Shown: piece by piece, positions 28,486 through 36,913 of the stretch | How the letters are laid out: each line of letters starts with the position of its first letter | Position numbering within the stretch: position 1 is the stretch's first letter | DNA from: Agromyces sp. NDB4Y10 | GTDB lineage: Bacteria; Actinomycetota; Actinomycetes; Actinomycetales; Microbacteriaceae | Length of the DNA: 53,967 nt | Reading direction: 5' to 3' | Assembly (NCBI RefSeq): GCF_001620055.1 | Contig: NZ_LQGY01000003.1 | Coordinates: 1 to 53,967, forward strand | The notes under the pieces: generated by a model | Seen by the model: the letters and a program-made list of their open reading frames with translations, nothing else | Told to the model about the DNA's origin: nothing | The model's database searches: none | Position numbers and translations under genes: made by a program

Positions 28486-28697
28486 AGCCTCTCGCCCACT
28501 CTCTCCATTGATGGATGCTCACCTGGTGGCGTGGCGCGCGCAGCACGTCGCGGAACGCCCCATCAAGCCTAAACCCGTTCGGGGAGCACTCGGCACCGCT
28601 TGCGATCGGCATCGGAGTGTGCGCGCATCGATCGCGTCGATCCGCCGCGGCCGCCGCTCTCGGGTGGCACCCACCACGCCCGAATACGCTGGGTGGC

Positions 28698-30137
28698 ATG
28701 CAGTTCTATCGCACGACGCCGCGGCACGACCTCACGTACTCCGACGTCTTCCTCGTGCCGAGCCGCTCCGGCGTGACGAGCCGGCTCGACGTGTCGCTCG
28801 CGCCCGACGACGGGTCGGGCGCCAGCATCCCCATCGTGTCGGCGAACATGAACTCCGTCACCGGGCCGAGGCTCGCGGCGACGCTGGCCCGGCGCGGCGG
28901 CATCGGCGTGCTGCCGCAGGACCTGCCGCTCCAGGAGCTCGACGACGCCATCCGCTGGGTCAAGTCGCGGCCTGCGCGGTTCGACGTGCCCCACGCCTTC
29001 TCGGCCGACCAGACCGTCGCCGACGCCCTCGAGGTGCTCCCGCCCGTCGAGGGCCACGGCATCGTCCTGCACGACGACGACGGCCGGTACGCCGGCACCA
29101 TCCCCGCCGCCCGGCTCGCGACGGCGCTGGCCGACGCACGGCTCGGCGACCTCGTCCACGGCGCCATCCCGTCGCTCGACGCCGACGACGTCGACACGCC
29201 CCGCCGGGCGTTCGACCTCATGGTCGACGCGGGCATCGACTTCGCCCCCGTGCTCGAGCACGGTCGCGTCATCGGCACCCTGAGCCGCCGCAGCGCCCTG
29301 CGCGGCACCGTCTCCGAGCCCAACACGGATGCCTCGGGGCGGCTCCGGGTCGCCGCGGCGATCGGCATCAACGGCGACGTCGAGGCGAAGGCCCGCGCGC
29401 TCGCCGCCGCCGGCGTCGACATGCTCGTCGTCGACACCGCGCACGGCCACCAGGAGGGCATGATCCGCGCCGTGCGCGCGGTGAAGGCGGCCGGGCTCGG
29501 CATCCCGATCGTCGCCGGCAACATCGTGACCGCCGACGCGGTGGCCGACCTCGTCGCCGCGGGCGCCGACGTGCTGAAGGTGGGCGTCGGTCCGGGCGCC
29601 ATGTGCACGACGCGGATGATGACGGCCGTCGGCCGGCCTCAGTTCTCGGCCGTGCTCGAGACCTCCGAGGCGGCCCGCGAGGCCGGCGCGGCGGTGTGGG
29701 CCGACGGGGGAGTGCGCTACCCGCGCGACGTGGCGCTCGCGCTCGCCGCGGGCGCGGCATCCGTCATGATCGGCTCGTGGTTCGCGGGCACCATCGAGGC
29801 ACCGGGCACGCTGCGCCGCGACCTCGACGGCCGCGTGTACAAGGAGAGCTGGGGCATGGCCTCGACCAAGGCGGTCAAGGAGCGGTTCGGCCGGCTGTCG
29901 CCGTACGAGCTCGCCCGCAAGGAGCTCTTCGCCGAGGGCATCTCGTCGTCCGCGATCTACCTCGACCCGCTCCGGCCGTCGCTTGAGGACCTGCTCGACA
30001 TGATCACCTCGGGCGTCCGCAGCTCGTTCACGTACGCCGGGGCGCGCAGCGTGCCGGAGTTCCGCGAGCGGGCGCTCGTGGGGATCCAGTCGGCCGCGGG
30101 CTACGAGGAGGGCAAGGCGCTGCCGGTCAGCTGGTAG
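28698..30137 (+). CDS. guaB1: GuaB1-family CBS-domain GMP reductase
   Basis: A 479-residue IMPDH/GMPR-family protein. It has the (beta/alpha)8 barrel with the catalytic C303 in GPGAMCTTRM, and two CBS modules inserted at about residues 95-215. Members of this actinobacterial GuaB1 clade were long called IMP dehydrogenases. The mycobacterial protein has since been shown to act as a GMP reductase, converting GMP to IMP, with the CBS domain giving ATP/GTP control. The same activity is inferred here. TACGCT ends seven bases before the ATG, suggesting a leaderless transcript. It diverges from kgd across 212 bases. Confidence 0.9.
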   Translation: MQFYRTTPRHDLTYSDVFLVPSRSGVTSRLDVSLAPDDGSGASIPIVSANMNSVTGPRLAATLARRGGIGVLPQDLPLQELDDAIRWVKSRPARFDVPHAFSADQTVADALEVLPPVEGHGIVLHDDDGRYAGTIPAARLATALADARLGDLVHGAIPSLDADDVDTPRRAFDLMVDAGIDFAPVLEHGRVIGTLSRRSALRGTVSEPNTDASGRLRVAAAIGINGDVEAKARALAAAGVDMLVVDTAHGHQEGMIRAVRAVKAAGLGIPIVAGNIVTADAVADLVAAGADVLKVGVGPGAMCTTRMMTAVGRPQFSAVLETSEAAREAGAAVWADGGVRYPRDVALALAAGAASVMIGSWFAGTIEAPGTLRRDLDGRVYKESWGMASTKAVKERFGRLSPYELARKELFAEGISSSAIYLDPLRPSLEDLLDMITSGVRSSFTYAGARSVPEFRERALVGIQSAAGYEEGKALPVSW

Positions 30138-30208
30138 CGGTCGAGCGGCGGATCCCGCAGCGAACGCACCGGTGGTCCGTGACGCGGCATTCGTGCGGCA
30201 TCCGTCGA

Positions 30209-30214
30209 TATACT
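30209..30214 (+). promoter_or_regulatory. -10 element for the leader ORF and CNNM operon
   Basis: TATACT is a strong -10 hexamer. Transcription should begin near 30221, only about four bases before the ATG of the leader ORF. The -35 region is weak (near 30186-30191). Confidence 0.55.
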
Positions 30215-30224
30215 GGGCCGCACA

Positions 30225-30302
30225 ATGGACGACCCTCCTTCTGCCAGTTCGCCCGGCCATAGACCCTCGCCCGTGACCGAACGGGGAGGTGCGGATGTCT
30301 GA
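30225..30302 (+). CDS. Candidate 25-residue leader peptide (uORF)
   Basis: A short ORF immediately after a TATACT promoter element, with ATG at 30225 and TGA at 30300-30302. It begins Met-Asp-Asp-Pro-Pro and has five prolines among its first 16 residues. It uses rare codons for this genome (CCT, CCT, TCT, AGT, AGA). Its stop overlaps the first codons of the CNNM gene (ATG 30295) in another frame. No Shine-Dalgarno site is needed if the transcript is near-leaderless. Acidic/proline-rich N-termini are known to destabilise ribosomes when magnesium is low, as in the enterobacterial MgtL leader. A regulatory role for the downstream Mg-transporter-type genes is inference; homologues were not checked. 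Confidence 0.45.
   Translation: MDDPPSASSPGHRPSPVTERGGADV
30265..30289 (+). promoter_or_regulatory. Hairpin covering the CNNM Shine-Dalgarno site
   Basis: CCTC (30265-30268) plus CCCGT (30270-30274) pair with ACGGGGAGG (30281-30289) over nine bases with one bulged G and a six-base loop. The GGAGG ribosome site of the CNNM gene is entirely inside the stem. Ribosomes finishing the leader ORF would open it. Confidence 0.5.
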
Positions 30303-31626
30303 GTGGATCCTCCTCGGCATCGGACTCCTCCTCACGATCGGCACGGGCCTGTTCGTTGCGAGCGAGTTCGCGCTCGTCAACCTCGACCGCGCCGACCTCG
30401 AGTCGCGCCGCGCGAAGGGGGAGTCGCGACTCGGCCTCACCATCGAGGCGCTCAAGATCACCTCGACGCACCTGTCGAGCGCGCAGCTGGGCATCACGCT
30501 CACCACGCTGCTCACCGGATACACGATGGAGCCGGCGATCTCGTCGCTCCTCGCCGATCCGCTGCGCTCGATCGGGCTGCCCGACGGGCTCATCCGCCCC
30601 GTCGGCGCGGTCACCGCGGTGGTCGTCGCGACCCTCCTGTCGATGATCATCGGCGAGCTCGTGCCGAAGAACTTCGCGCTCGCGCTGCCGCGCCAGACCG
30701 CCAAGGTGGTCGTGCCGTTCCAGACCGCCTTCACGTGGGTGTTCCGTCCCGCGATCGCCGTGCTGAACGGCAGCGCGAACCGCCTGCTGCGCGCCATGGG
30801 CATCGAACCCAAGGAGGAACTCTCCGGGGCGCGGTCGGCCGAGGAGCTCTCGAGCCTCGTCCGGCGCTCGGCCAGCGCGGGGCTGCTCGAGCAGGACACC
30901 GCGACGCTCCTCGGCCGGACGCTGCGCTTCTCGGAGCACGACGCGTCCGACGTCATGACGCCGCGCCCGCGCGTGGCGGCCGTGCAGCGGCTCGAACCGG
31001 CCGAGGCCGTCATCGAACTCGCGCGGCAGACGGGCTTCTCGAGGTTCCCGGTCTACGACGAGAACCTCGACGACGTGGTCGGCCTCGTGCACGTCAAGCA
31101 GGCCGTCGCCGTGCCGCGCGAGAAGCGCGACCAGGTTCCGGTCTCGGCGCTGCAGTCCGAGGCGCTGCGGGTTCCCGAGACGATGAAGCTCGACCTGCTC
31201 CTCGGCGAGCTGCGCGGGCGCGGCTACCAGATGGCCGTCGTGGTCGACGAGTACGGCGGCACCGCCGGTGTCGTGACCCTCGAAGACCTCGTGGAGGAGC
31301 TCGTCGGCGAGGTCGCCGACGAGCACGATCGCACGCGAGCGGGCGTCGTCCGACGCGGCGAGTTCGTGAGCTTCCCCGGGATGCTGCGTCCCGACGAGCT
31401 GCTCGATCGCACGGGCATCCAGGTGCCCGAGGACGGCGCCTACGAGACCGTCGCGGGCTACGTCATGAGCGTGCTCGGCCGCCTGCCCGCGGTGGGCGAT
31501 GAGGTCGAGGTCGAGGGCGGCCGCTTCCGCGTGCAGCGCCTCGACGGTCGCCGCATCGACCGCATCCAGTTCACCCCGGCGACCGCGCGCACGCACGCCG
31601 ACGTGCTGACGGAGGTGGAGCGATGA
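30295..31626 (+). CDS. CNNM/CorC (HlyC) family transporter, full-length
   Basis: A 443-residue hemolysin-family protein. The N-terminal CNNM (DUF21) membrane domain has about four helices (residues 1-150), with the conserved [19 protein letters not shown] and [10 protein letters not shown] motifs. A tandem CBS pair follows (about 195-330; VMTPR... and [20 protein letters not shown]). The C-terminal CorC/HlyC domain has [13 protein letters not shown]. Relatives such as MpfA/YugS-type proteins export magnesium or confer Mg/Co resistance; the old haemolysin name is misleading. ATG 30295 is preceded by GGAGG five bases away. It overlaps the leader ORF and, at its end, the second CNNM gene (ATGA). 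Confidence 0.9.
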   Translation: MSEWILLGIGLLLTIGTGLFVASEFALVNLDRADLESRRAKGESRLGLTIEALKITSTHLSSAQLGITLTTLLTGYTMEPAISSLLADPLRSIGLPDGLIRPVGAVTAVVVATLLSMIIGELVPKNFALALPRQTAKVVVPFQTAFTWVFRPAIAVLNGSANRLLRAMGIEPKEELSGARSAEELSSLVRRSASAGLLEQDTATLLGRTLRFSEHDASDVMTPRPRVAAVQRLEPAEAVIELARQTGFSRFPVYDENLDDVVGLVHVKQAVAVPREKRDQVPVSALQSEALRVPETMKLDLLLGELRGRGYQMAVVVDEYGGTAGVVTLEDLVEELVGEVADEHDRTRAGVVRRGEFVSFPGMLRPDELLDRTGIQVPEDGAYETVAGYVMSVLGRLPAVGDEVEVEGGRFRVQRLDGRRIDRIQFTPATARTHADVLTEVER

Positions 31627-32660
31627 GCGACTGGGCCGGCCTCGCCTGGCTGTTCGTGCTGCTCGCGGGCAACGCGTTCTTCGTCGGCGCCGAGTTCGCC
31701 GTCATCTCGGCGCGCCGATCGCAGATCGAGCCGCTCGCCGAGCGCGGCAAGCGCAGCGCCAAGACCGCGCTGTGGGCCATGGAGCACGCGACGCTCATGC
31801 TCGCCATGAGCCAGCTCGGCATCACGATCTGCTCCCTGCTGATCCTCACCGTCTCGGAACCGGCGATCCACCACCTGCTCGAGTACCCGCTCGGGCTCAC
31901 GGGGTGGTCGCCCCAGGTCGTGTCCACGGTGGCGTTCGTCATCGCGCTGCTGCTCGTGTCGTACCTGCACGTCGTGCTCGGCGAGATGGTGCCGAAGAAC
32001 CTCTCGTTCTCGCTGCCCGACCGCGCCGTGCTCGTGCTCGCGCCGCCGCTCGTGTTCATCGCGCGCGTGTTCCGGCCGGTGATCGTCGTGCTGAACGCCA
32101 TCGCCAACGGCGTGCTGCGCCTCTTCGGCGTCGAACCGAAGAACGAGGCGACCTCGACCTACACGCTCGAGGAGGTGCAGACGATCGTCGACCAGTCCCG
32201 CCGCGAGGGGATCCTCGCCGACGCGAGCGGCACGCTCACGGCCGCCTTCGAGTTCACGACCAAGCGGGTCGAGGACGTGGCGGTCCCCATGGACGAGCTG
32301 GTCTGCCTGCCGGCGGATGCCACCCCGGCCGACGTCGAACGCGCCGTGGCCCGTCGCGGCTTCTCGCGATACGTGCTGGCCGGCGACGACGGCGAGCCCA
32401 ACGGCTACGTGCACCTCAAGGACGTCATCGACCTCGACGACGACGAGTTCGACGACCCCATCCCGGCCAAGCGCGTGCGTCGCCTCGTGTCGATCTTCGA
32501 CGGGACCGACCTCGAGGACGCCCTCGCGACGATGCGGCGCCTCGGCACCCACGTCGCGCGCGCCTTCGACGGCGACGGCGCCACGACCGGCGTGATCTTC
32601 CTCGAGGACATCATCGAGGAGCTCGTCGGCGAGGTGCAGGACGCGACCCGGAGGGGGTGA
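31623..32660 (+). CDS. CNNM family transporter lacking the CorC domain
   Basis: A 345-residue paralogue of the preceding protein. The CNNM membrane domain (GAEFAVISARR, SQLGITICSLL, GEMVPKNLSF) and a CBS pair (from about residue 205, ending TGVIFLEDIIEELVGEV) are present. The C-terminal CorC/HlyC domain of about 80 residues is absent, and the protein stops just after the CBS pair. The four-base ATGA overlap with the upstream gene suggests co-production, so the two may form a heterodimer. A terminator follows at once. The ion transported is not certain. Confidence 0.88.
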   Translation: MSDWAGLAWLFVLLAGNAFFVGAEFAVISARRSQIEPLAERGKRSAKTALWAMEHATLMLAMSQLGITICSLLILTVSEPAIHHLLEYPLGLTGWSPQVVSTVAFVIALLLVSYLHVVLGEMVPKNLSFSLPDRAVLVLAPPLVFIARVFRPVIVVLNAIANGVLRLFGVEPKNEATSTYTLEEVQTIVDQSRREGILADASGTLTAAFEFTTKRVEDVAVPMDELVCLPADATPADVERAVARRGFSRYVLAGDDGEPNGYVHLKDVIDLDDDEFDDPIPAKRVRRLVSIFDGTDLEDALATMRRLGTHVARAFDGDGATTGVIFLEDIIEELVGEVQDATRRG

Positions 32661-32666
32661 CCCGCC

Positions 32667-32696
32667 CGCCCCCCGATCCACCGTGATCGGGGGGCG
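32667..32696 (+). terminator. Terminator of the CNNM operon
   Basis: CGCCCCCCGATC and GATCGGGGGGCG form a perfect 12-base stem with a six-base loop, starting seven bases after the stop codon. Confidence 0.85.
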
Positions 32697-32751
32697 CGGG
32701 TCGACGGGCGCGGGCGTAGAATTCGCGCGTCACGAAAGCTGAGGTGCACTC

Positions 32752-33174
32752 ATGTTCGAGAACTCCATCATGATGGCCACGCTGCCCGCCTCCGACCTCG
32801 AGCGGGCGCGCCGGTTCTGGCACGACGTCCTGGGCCTCGACCCGGTCCGCAGCGACTGGGGCGGCGACTTCTACGCGGTCGGCGGCAGCGGCGTGCTCGT
32901 CTACGAGTCGCAGTTCGCCGGCACGAACAAGGCGACCGCGCTGTCGATCATGACCGACGACCTGGATCGCGACATGGCCGCCCTCCGTGCGAAGGGCGTC
33001 GCGTTCCACGACTACGACCTGCCGGGCCTCACGACGACGGACGGGGTCGTCGACATGGACGGCGAACGCGGCGCCTGGTTCGACGACAGCGAGGGCAACA
33101 TCATCGCGCTGGCCCAGCCGACCCGGGTCACCATGGACGAGGCGAGGGGCATGCTCTCGGCAGCGGGCGCCTGA
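32752..33174 (+). CDS. VOC-family (glyoxalase/dioxygenase-like) protein
   Basis: A 140-residue single-module vicinal-oxygen-chelate protein with the beta-alpha-beta-beta-beta repeat: ATLPASDLERARRFWHDVLGL at the start, then GVDMD...GERGAWFDDSEGNIIALAQP-type C-terminal strands. The expected substrate is not predictable; such proteins include glyoxalases, dioxygenases and antibiotic-binding proteins. GAGG lies seven bases before the ATG, and TAGAAT at 32717-32722 is a likely -10, giving a short leader. It stands alone: a terminator lies before it, and a convergent gene ends 12 bases after it. Confidence 0.85.
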   Translation: MFENSIMMATLPASDLERARRFWHDVLGLDPVRSDWGGDFYAVGGSGVLVYESQFAGTNKATALSIMTDDLDRDMAALRAKGVAFHDYDLPGLTTTDGVVDMDGERGAWFDDSEGNIIALAQPTRVTMDEARGMLSAAGA

Positions 33175-33186
33175 GCCGGATCGCGC

Positions 33187-34359
33187 TCACCACTCCCCGT
33201 CGTTCAGGTCCGGTCGCGCACGGACGTACTGCGGCGGCCACATCGACGTGTCGGCGCCGAGTTCGTGCGCTGCCCGCAGGGCGAAGTGCGGATCCCGCAT
33301 CATCGCCTTCCCGAACATCACCGCGTCGGCCGCGCCGGAGGCCACGAGCGCCTCGGCCTGCGCCGGCGTGGTGATCCGGCCGACCGCCGACACGGAGACG
33401 CCCGCGCGGTCGCCGACGAACTCCGCATGCGCCGCCTGGTAGGCGGGGCCGACCGGGATCCGCACGTCGCGGACCAGGCCGCCCGTGGAGATGTCGAAGA
33501 AGTCGGCCCCGAGTTCGGCCGCCCACCCGGCCGCGATCGAGGTCTGCTCCTCGTCCCACCCTCCGGGCGCCCAATCGGTCGCCGAGAACCGGACGAACAG
33601 CGGCATCCGCTCGCCGATCTCGTCGCGCACGGCGCGGACGATCTCGAGCAGCAGGCGCGCGCGGTTCTCGAGCGAGCCGCCCCAGCGATCGTCGCGCCGG
33701 TTCGACAGCGGCGAGAGGAACTGGTGGACCAGGTAGCCGTGCGCCGCGTGCACCTCGACGAGGTCGAAGCCGGCGTCGACCGCGCGGCGCGCCGCCGCCC
33801 GGAAGTCGTCGATGACCGCGAGGATGCCGGACTCGTCGAGCGCCGTCGGCTCGCGCAGTCCGTCGAACGCCACCGCCGAGGGCGCGACCGTGGGCCAGCC
33901 GCCCTCCTCGATCGGCTGGGAGCCGGGCAGGCGGCGGAACTCCGGCCACACCGAGGCCTTCCGCCCGGCGTGCGCCAGCTGGATGCCCGAGGCCGCACCC
34001 TGGGAGCGGAGGAACGCCGTGATCCGGGACCACGCCTCGGCCTGCGCGTCGTTCCAGAGCCCCGTGTCGTGGTCGGAGATGCGGCCCTCGGGGCTCACTG
34101 CCGTGGCTTCGGCCATGACGAGCCCCGCGCCGCCCGCCGCCATCGCGCCGAGGTGGACGAGGTGCCAGTCGTGCGGGACGCCGTCGCGGGCGGTCACCGA
34201 GTACTGGCAGAGCGGCGGAACCCAGACGCGGTTGCGGATCTCGAGCCCGCGGATGGTGATCGGGCGGAACAGCGCCGGAGTCGTCGCCTCCGCCGGGGTC
34301 GTGCCGCGCTCGCGCGGTCGGGGCGCGGACGCGTTCGGCGCGGGAATGGTCGAGGGCAT
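33187..34359 (-). CDS. Old-yellow-enzyme family NADH:flavin oxidoreductase (YqjM-like)
   Basis: A 390-residue FMN-dependent ene-reductase. The barrel begins after a ~28-residue proline-rich extension. C51 in PPLCQYS corresponds to the flavin-tuning cysteine of Bacillus YqjM. HAAHGYLVHQFLSPLSNRR carries the substrate-binding histidines. IQLAHAGRK and the phosphate-binding GRITTPAQAE segment also match. It reduces activated C=C bonds of enones using NAD(P)H. ATG 34359 is chosen because TAGGTT lies seven bases upstream (leaderless). The divergent nnrD starts only 23 bases away, and the two -10 hexamers overlap. Confidence 0.93.
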   Translation of the reverse strand: MPSTIPAPNASAPRPRERGTTPAEATTPALFRPITIRGLEIRNRVWVPPLCQYSVTARDGVPHDWHLVHLGAMAAGGAGLVMAEATAVSPEGRISDHDTGLWNDAQAEAWSRITAFLRSQGAASGIQLAHAGRKASVWPEFRRLPGSQPIEEGGWPTVAPSAVAFDGLREPTALDESGILAVIDDFRAAARRAVDAGFDLVEVHAAHGYLVHQFLSPLSNRRDDRWGGSLENRARLLLEIVRAVRDEIGERMPLFVRFSATDWAPGGWDEEQTSIAAGWAAELGADFFDISTGGLVRDVRIPVGPAYQAAHAEFVGDRAGVSVSAVGRITTPAQAEALVASGAADAVMFGKAMMRDPHFALRAAHELGADTSMWPPQYVRARPDLNDGEW

Positions 34360-34366
34360 GCCCCTC

Positions 34367-34376
34367 AACCTATCGT
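34367..34376. promoter_or_regulatory. Overlapping divergent -10 elements (OYE and nnrD)
   Basis: Leftward TAGGTT occupies 34372-34367, seven bases before the OYE ATG. Rightward TATCGT occupies 34371-34376, six bases before the nnrD ATG. The hexamers share two bases, so RNA polymerase can serve only one gene at a time. Confidence 0.55.
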
Positions 34377-34382
34377 TGGGGC

Positions 34383-35234
34383 ATGGGCACCGGGACCTGG
34401 CGTGAATGGACCGCCGACGACGCATCCGAATGGCTGAGCGAGCCCGGTGCCGACGACGACAAGTACCGCCGGGGCGTGCTCGGCGTCATCACCGGATCGC
34501 CCGATTACCCCGGTGCGGCGGTGCTCGGCGTGGAGGCCGCGCACCGCACCGGCGTGGGCATGGTGCGCTTCACCGGGCCCCGCGCCGTGCGGCAGGCGGT
34601 CATCGCCGCGCGCCCCGAGACGGTCGGGGTCGCGGGCCGGGTCCAGGCGTGGCTCCTCGGCTCGGGCATGGACGCGTCGCACCGATCCTTCCTGCTCGCG
34701 GGCGAGCTGCAGCACGCGCTCGCCTCGGGGCAGCCGACCGTGCTCGACGCGGGAGGGCTCGACCTCGTCGGGTCGCACACCGCGCCGACGGTGATCACGC
34801 CGCACGCGCGCGAGCTCGCGAACCTGCTGAACGAACGCGACATCCCGACCTCGGTGGAGGAGGTCGAGGCCGACCCGGCGGGGTGGGCGGACCGCGCCGC
34901 CCGCGAGCTCGACGTCGCGGTGCTGCTGAAGGGCGCCGTCACCCACGTGACCGACCCCGACGGCACCCGCCTCACGGTGACGGTCCGGACGCACTGGCTC
35001 GCGAGCGCGGGCACGGGCGACGTGCTCGGCGGGATCGTGGGCGCCCTCGCGGCGACGCACCACGAGCGGCTCGCCGCGGATGCCACGGCCATCACGCGTC
35101 TCGCCGCGACCGCGGCCTACGTGCACGCCGAGGCGGCGCGCCGGGCGAGCGCCGCGTGGGACGGCGGTCCGGTCACCGCGCTCGACGTGGCGCACGCCGT
35201 CCCGCCCGTGATCGGCGGGCTCCTGCGGCGCTGA
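34383..35234 (+). CDS. nnrD: ADP-dependent NAD(P)H-hydrate dehydratase
   Basis: A 283-residue ribokinase-fold enzyme that repairs hydrated NADH and NADPH using ADP or ATP. Signatures are KYRRGVLGVITGSPDYPGAA at the N-terminus, TPHARELANLL, and the anion-hole motif LASAGTGDVLGGIVGAL. Only the dehydratase domain is present. The epimerase domain that is fused in E. coli Nnr must be elsewhere if present. It is divergent from an NAD(P)H-using flavoenzyme and shares its promoter space. The next gene begins 16 bases later and may be cotranscribed. Confidence 0.93.
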   Translation: MGTGTWREWTADDASEWLSEPGADDDKYRRGVLGVITGSPDYPGAAVLGVEAAHRTGVGMVRFTGPRAVRQAVIAARPETVGVAGRVQAWLLGSGMDASHRSFLLAGELQHALASGQPTVLDAGGLDLVGSHTAPTVITPHARELANLLNERDIPTSVEEVEADPAGWADRAARELDVAVLLKGAVTHVTDPDGTRLTVTVRTHWLASAGTGDVLGGIVGALAATHHERLAADATAITRLAATAAYVHAEAARRASAAWDGGPVTALDVAHAVPPVIGGLLRR

Positions 35235-35250
35235 CGGCGGAGTCGTGGCA

Positions 35251-36528
35251 GTGACCGGGAGCAGCGTCGAGCAGGTGACGGCGGACGCGCCGCCACGCGG
35301 CATCCGCCGGCTGCTCGGCGGCCGCGCCGCGGCGTGGGGCGCCTTCGTGCTCGTCCACGCGATGCTGGCCGGCCTGAACCTGTTCGCGCCGGGCTATCCG
35401 ATGGGGGATGTCACGGGCGTGTACCTGGTGTGGGCGGAGACCGCACAGCAGGGATGGCTGCGGATGGGGATCGACACCCCGTGGGTGTACCCGATCCTCG
35501 CGTTCGCGCCCATGACCGCCGCGCTCGCGTTCGGTGCGGAGTGGTACGGCGAGGCCTGGCTCGCCATGGTGACCGCGCTCGACGCGTTCGCGTTCGCGGT
35601 GCTGCTCGGCCGCGGGACCCTGTCGGTGCGCCGTCGCGCCGCAGCCTGGTGGTGGGTCGCCTTCCTCGCGATGCTCGGCCCCATCGCGCTCGGGCGCATC
35701 GACGCGGTGACCGTGCCGTTCGCGATCGTGGGACTCCTCTGGGCGGCCGGCCGGCCGCGGGTCGCCGCGATGCTGCTCACGGTCGGCGCCTGGATCAAGG
35801 TCTGGCCCGCTGCGCTCGTGGCGAGCCTCGTCGTCGCGCTCCGCCGGCGCGGGGAGGTCGCGGTGATGGCCGCGGCGCTGTCGGCCGGCATCCTCGGTGT
35901 CAGCCTCATCGCCGGGTCGGGCCTCAACGCGTTCGGCTTCGTGGCCCAGCAGGCCGGCCGCGGCCTCCAGGTCGAGGCGCCGCTCGCCGTGCCGTGGCTG
36001 TGGTGGATCGTCGCCGGAACCGACGAGGCGACGATCGAGTACGACCGCGGCATCCTCACCTTCCAGGTCGAGGGGCCGGGCGTCGAGGTGGCGTCGGCGC
36101 TGACCACCCCGCTCATGGCGATCGCGGTGGCCGCGGTCCTCGCCCTCGGCATCCGCGCCGCGATGCGGCGGGCGCCGGTCGTGGCACTCCTGCCGCCGCT
36201 CGCCCTCGCCTTCATCGTCGCCCTGATGCTCGCGAACAAGGTGGGCTCGCCCCAGTTCGTCACCTGGCTCGCCGCCCCGGTGATCCTCGGCATCGCCCTC
36301 GGCGGGGGGCGCTTCCTGACGCCGGCGGCGATGACCGCCGCGATCGCGCTGCTCACCCACGTGATCTACCCGTACTGGTACGGCTGGCTGCTCATCGCGA
36401 ATCCCGGCTTCGTGCTACTGCTCACGCTGAAGGTCGTCCTGCTGGCTGCGCTGCTCGCGTGGGCCCTCGTGCGCGTGTGGCAGGCTGGGTCCGCGCGCCG
36501 GCCGCCGGTGGTCGATGCCTCCGCCTGA
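35251..36528 (+). CDS. GT87-like polytopic membrane glycosyltransferase
   Basis: A 425-residue protein with about ten to twelve hydrophobic segments. The topology and early acidic motif (GYPMGDVTGVYLVWAE, with the aspartate after the first helix) resemble polyprenol-phosphate-mannose-dependent GT-C enzymes of the GT87 family. These add sugars outside the membrane to glycolipids or proteins. The acceptor cannot be predicted. GTG 35251 is preferred over the GTG at 35245 because GGAG then lies eight bases upstream. It is 16 bases after nnrD, and the small thiamine-binding gene follows after 28 bases. Confidence 0.75.
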   Translation: MTGSSVEQVTADAPPRGIRRLLGGRAAAWGAFVLVHAMLAGLNLFAPGYPMGDVTGVYLVWAETAQQGWLRMGIDTPWVYPILAFAPMTAALAFGAEWYGEAWLAMVTALDAFAFAVLLGRGTLSVRRRAAAWWWVAFLAMLGPIALGRIDAVTVPFAIVGLLWAAGRPRVAAMLLTVGAWIKVWPAALVASLVVALRRRGEVAVMAAALSAGILGVSLIAGSGLNAFGFVAQQAGRGLQVEAPLAVPWLWWIVAGTDEATIEYDRGILTFQVEGPGVEVASALTTPLMAIAVAAVLALGIRAAMRRAPVVALLPPLALAFIVALMLANKVGSPQFVTWLAAPVILGIALGGGRFLTPAAMTAAIALLTHVIYPYWYGWLLIANPGFVLLLTLKVVLLAALLAWALVRVWQAGSARRPPVVDASA

Positions 36529-36556
36529 GCGGCGTGCGCGCAGAGAGGGGAGCACC

Positions 36557-36865
36557 ATGCTGGTCGCATTCTCGGTCGCGCCGAGCGGCACGGGTCGGAA
36601 GGACGCCTCGGTCCACGACGCGGTCGCCGCCGCGGTGCGGATCGTGCGCGAGTCCGGCCTGCCCAACCGGACGACGTCGATGTTCACCGAGATCGAGGGG
36701 GAGTGGGACGAGGTCTTCGCGGTCGTCAAGGCGGCCACCGAGGCGGTGGGCGACTACGGTTCGCGGGTCTCGCTCGTGCTGAAGGCCGACATCCGGCCGG
36801 GCTGGTCGAACGAGCTCGAGGCCAAGGTCGACCGTCTCGAGGCGGCGATCGAGAACGACGGATGA
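36557..36865 (+). CDS. MTH1187/YkoF-type thiamine-binding protein
   Basis: A 102-residue protein of the MTH1187/YkoF superfamily (ferredoxin-like fold). It starts MLVAFSVAPSGTG, has the SMFTEIEGEWDEVFAVVKAA helix and ends with SLVLKADIRPGWS. Relatives bind thiamine or its precursor HMP and are found near thiamine transport genes. Here the next gene is an MFS transporter that might be linked, but this is speculative. GGGGAG lies a few bases before the ATG. The length is normal for the family. Confidence 0.85.
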   Translation: MLVAFSVAPSGTGRKDASVHDAVAAAVRIVRESGLPNRTTSMFTEIEGEWDEVFAVVKAATEAVGDYGSRVSLVLKADIRPGWSNELEAKVDRLEAAIENDG

Positions 36866-36913
36866 CGCCCGCCCCGGCGGTCCGCGCCGGAGGCTGACTC
36901 CCGCGCCGCGATT

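Noticed and set aside
24628..28572. Very long open frame opposite kgd (1,314 codons)
   Set aside because: It is an antisense shadow caused by GC-rich third positions; composition is Arg/Ala/Asp/Leu-rich without domains, and kgd on the other strand is a full, recognised enzyme.
36874..36890. Hairpin after the thiamine-binding gene
   Set aside because: Only a six-base stem (CCGGCG with CGCCGG), too weak in this GC content to call a terminator.
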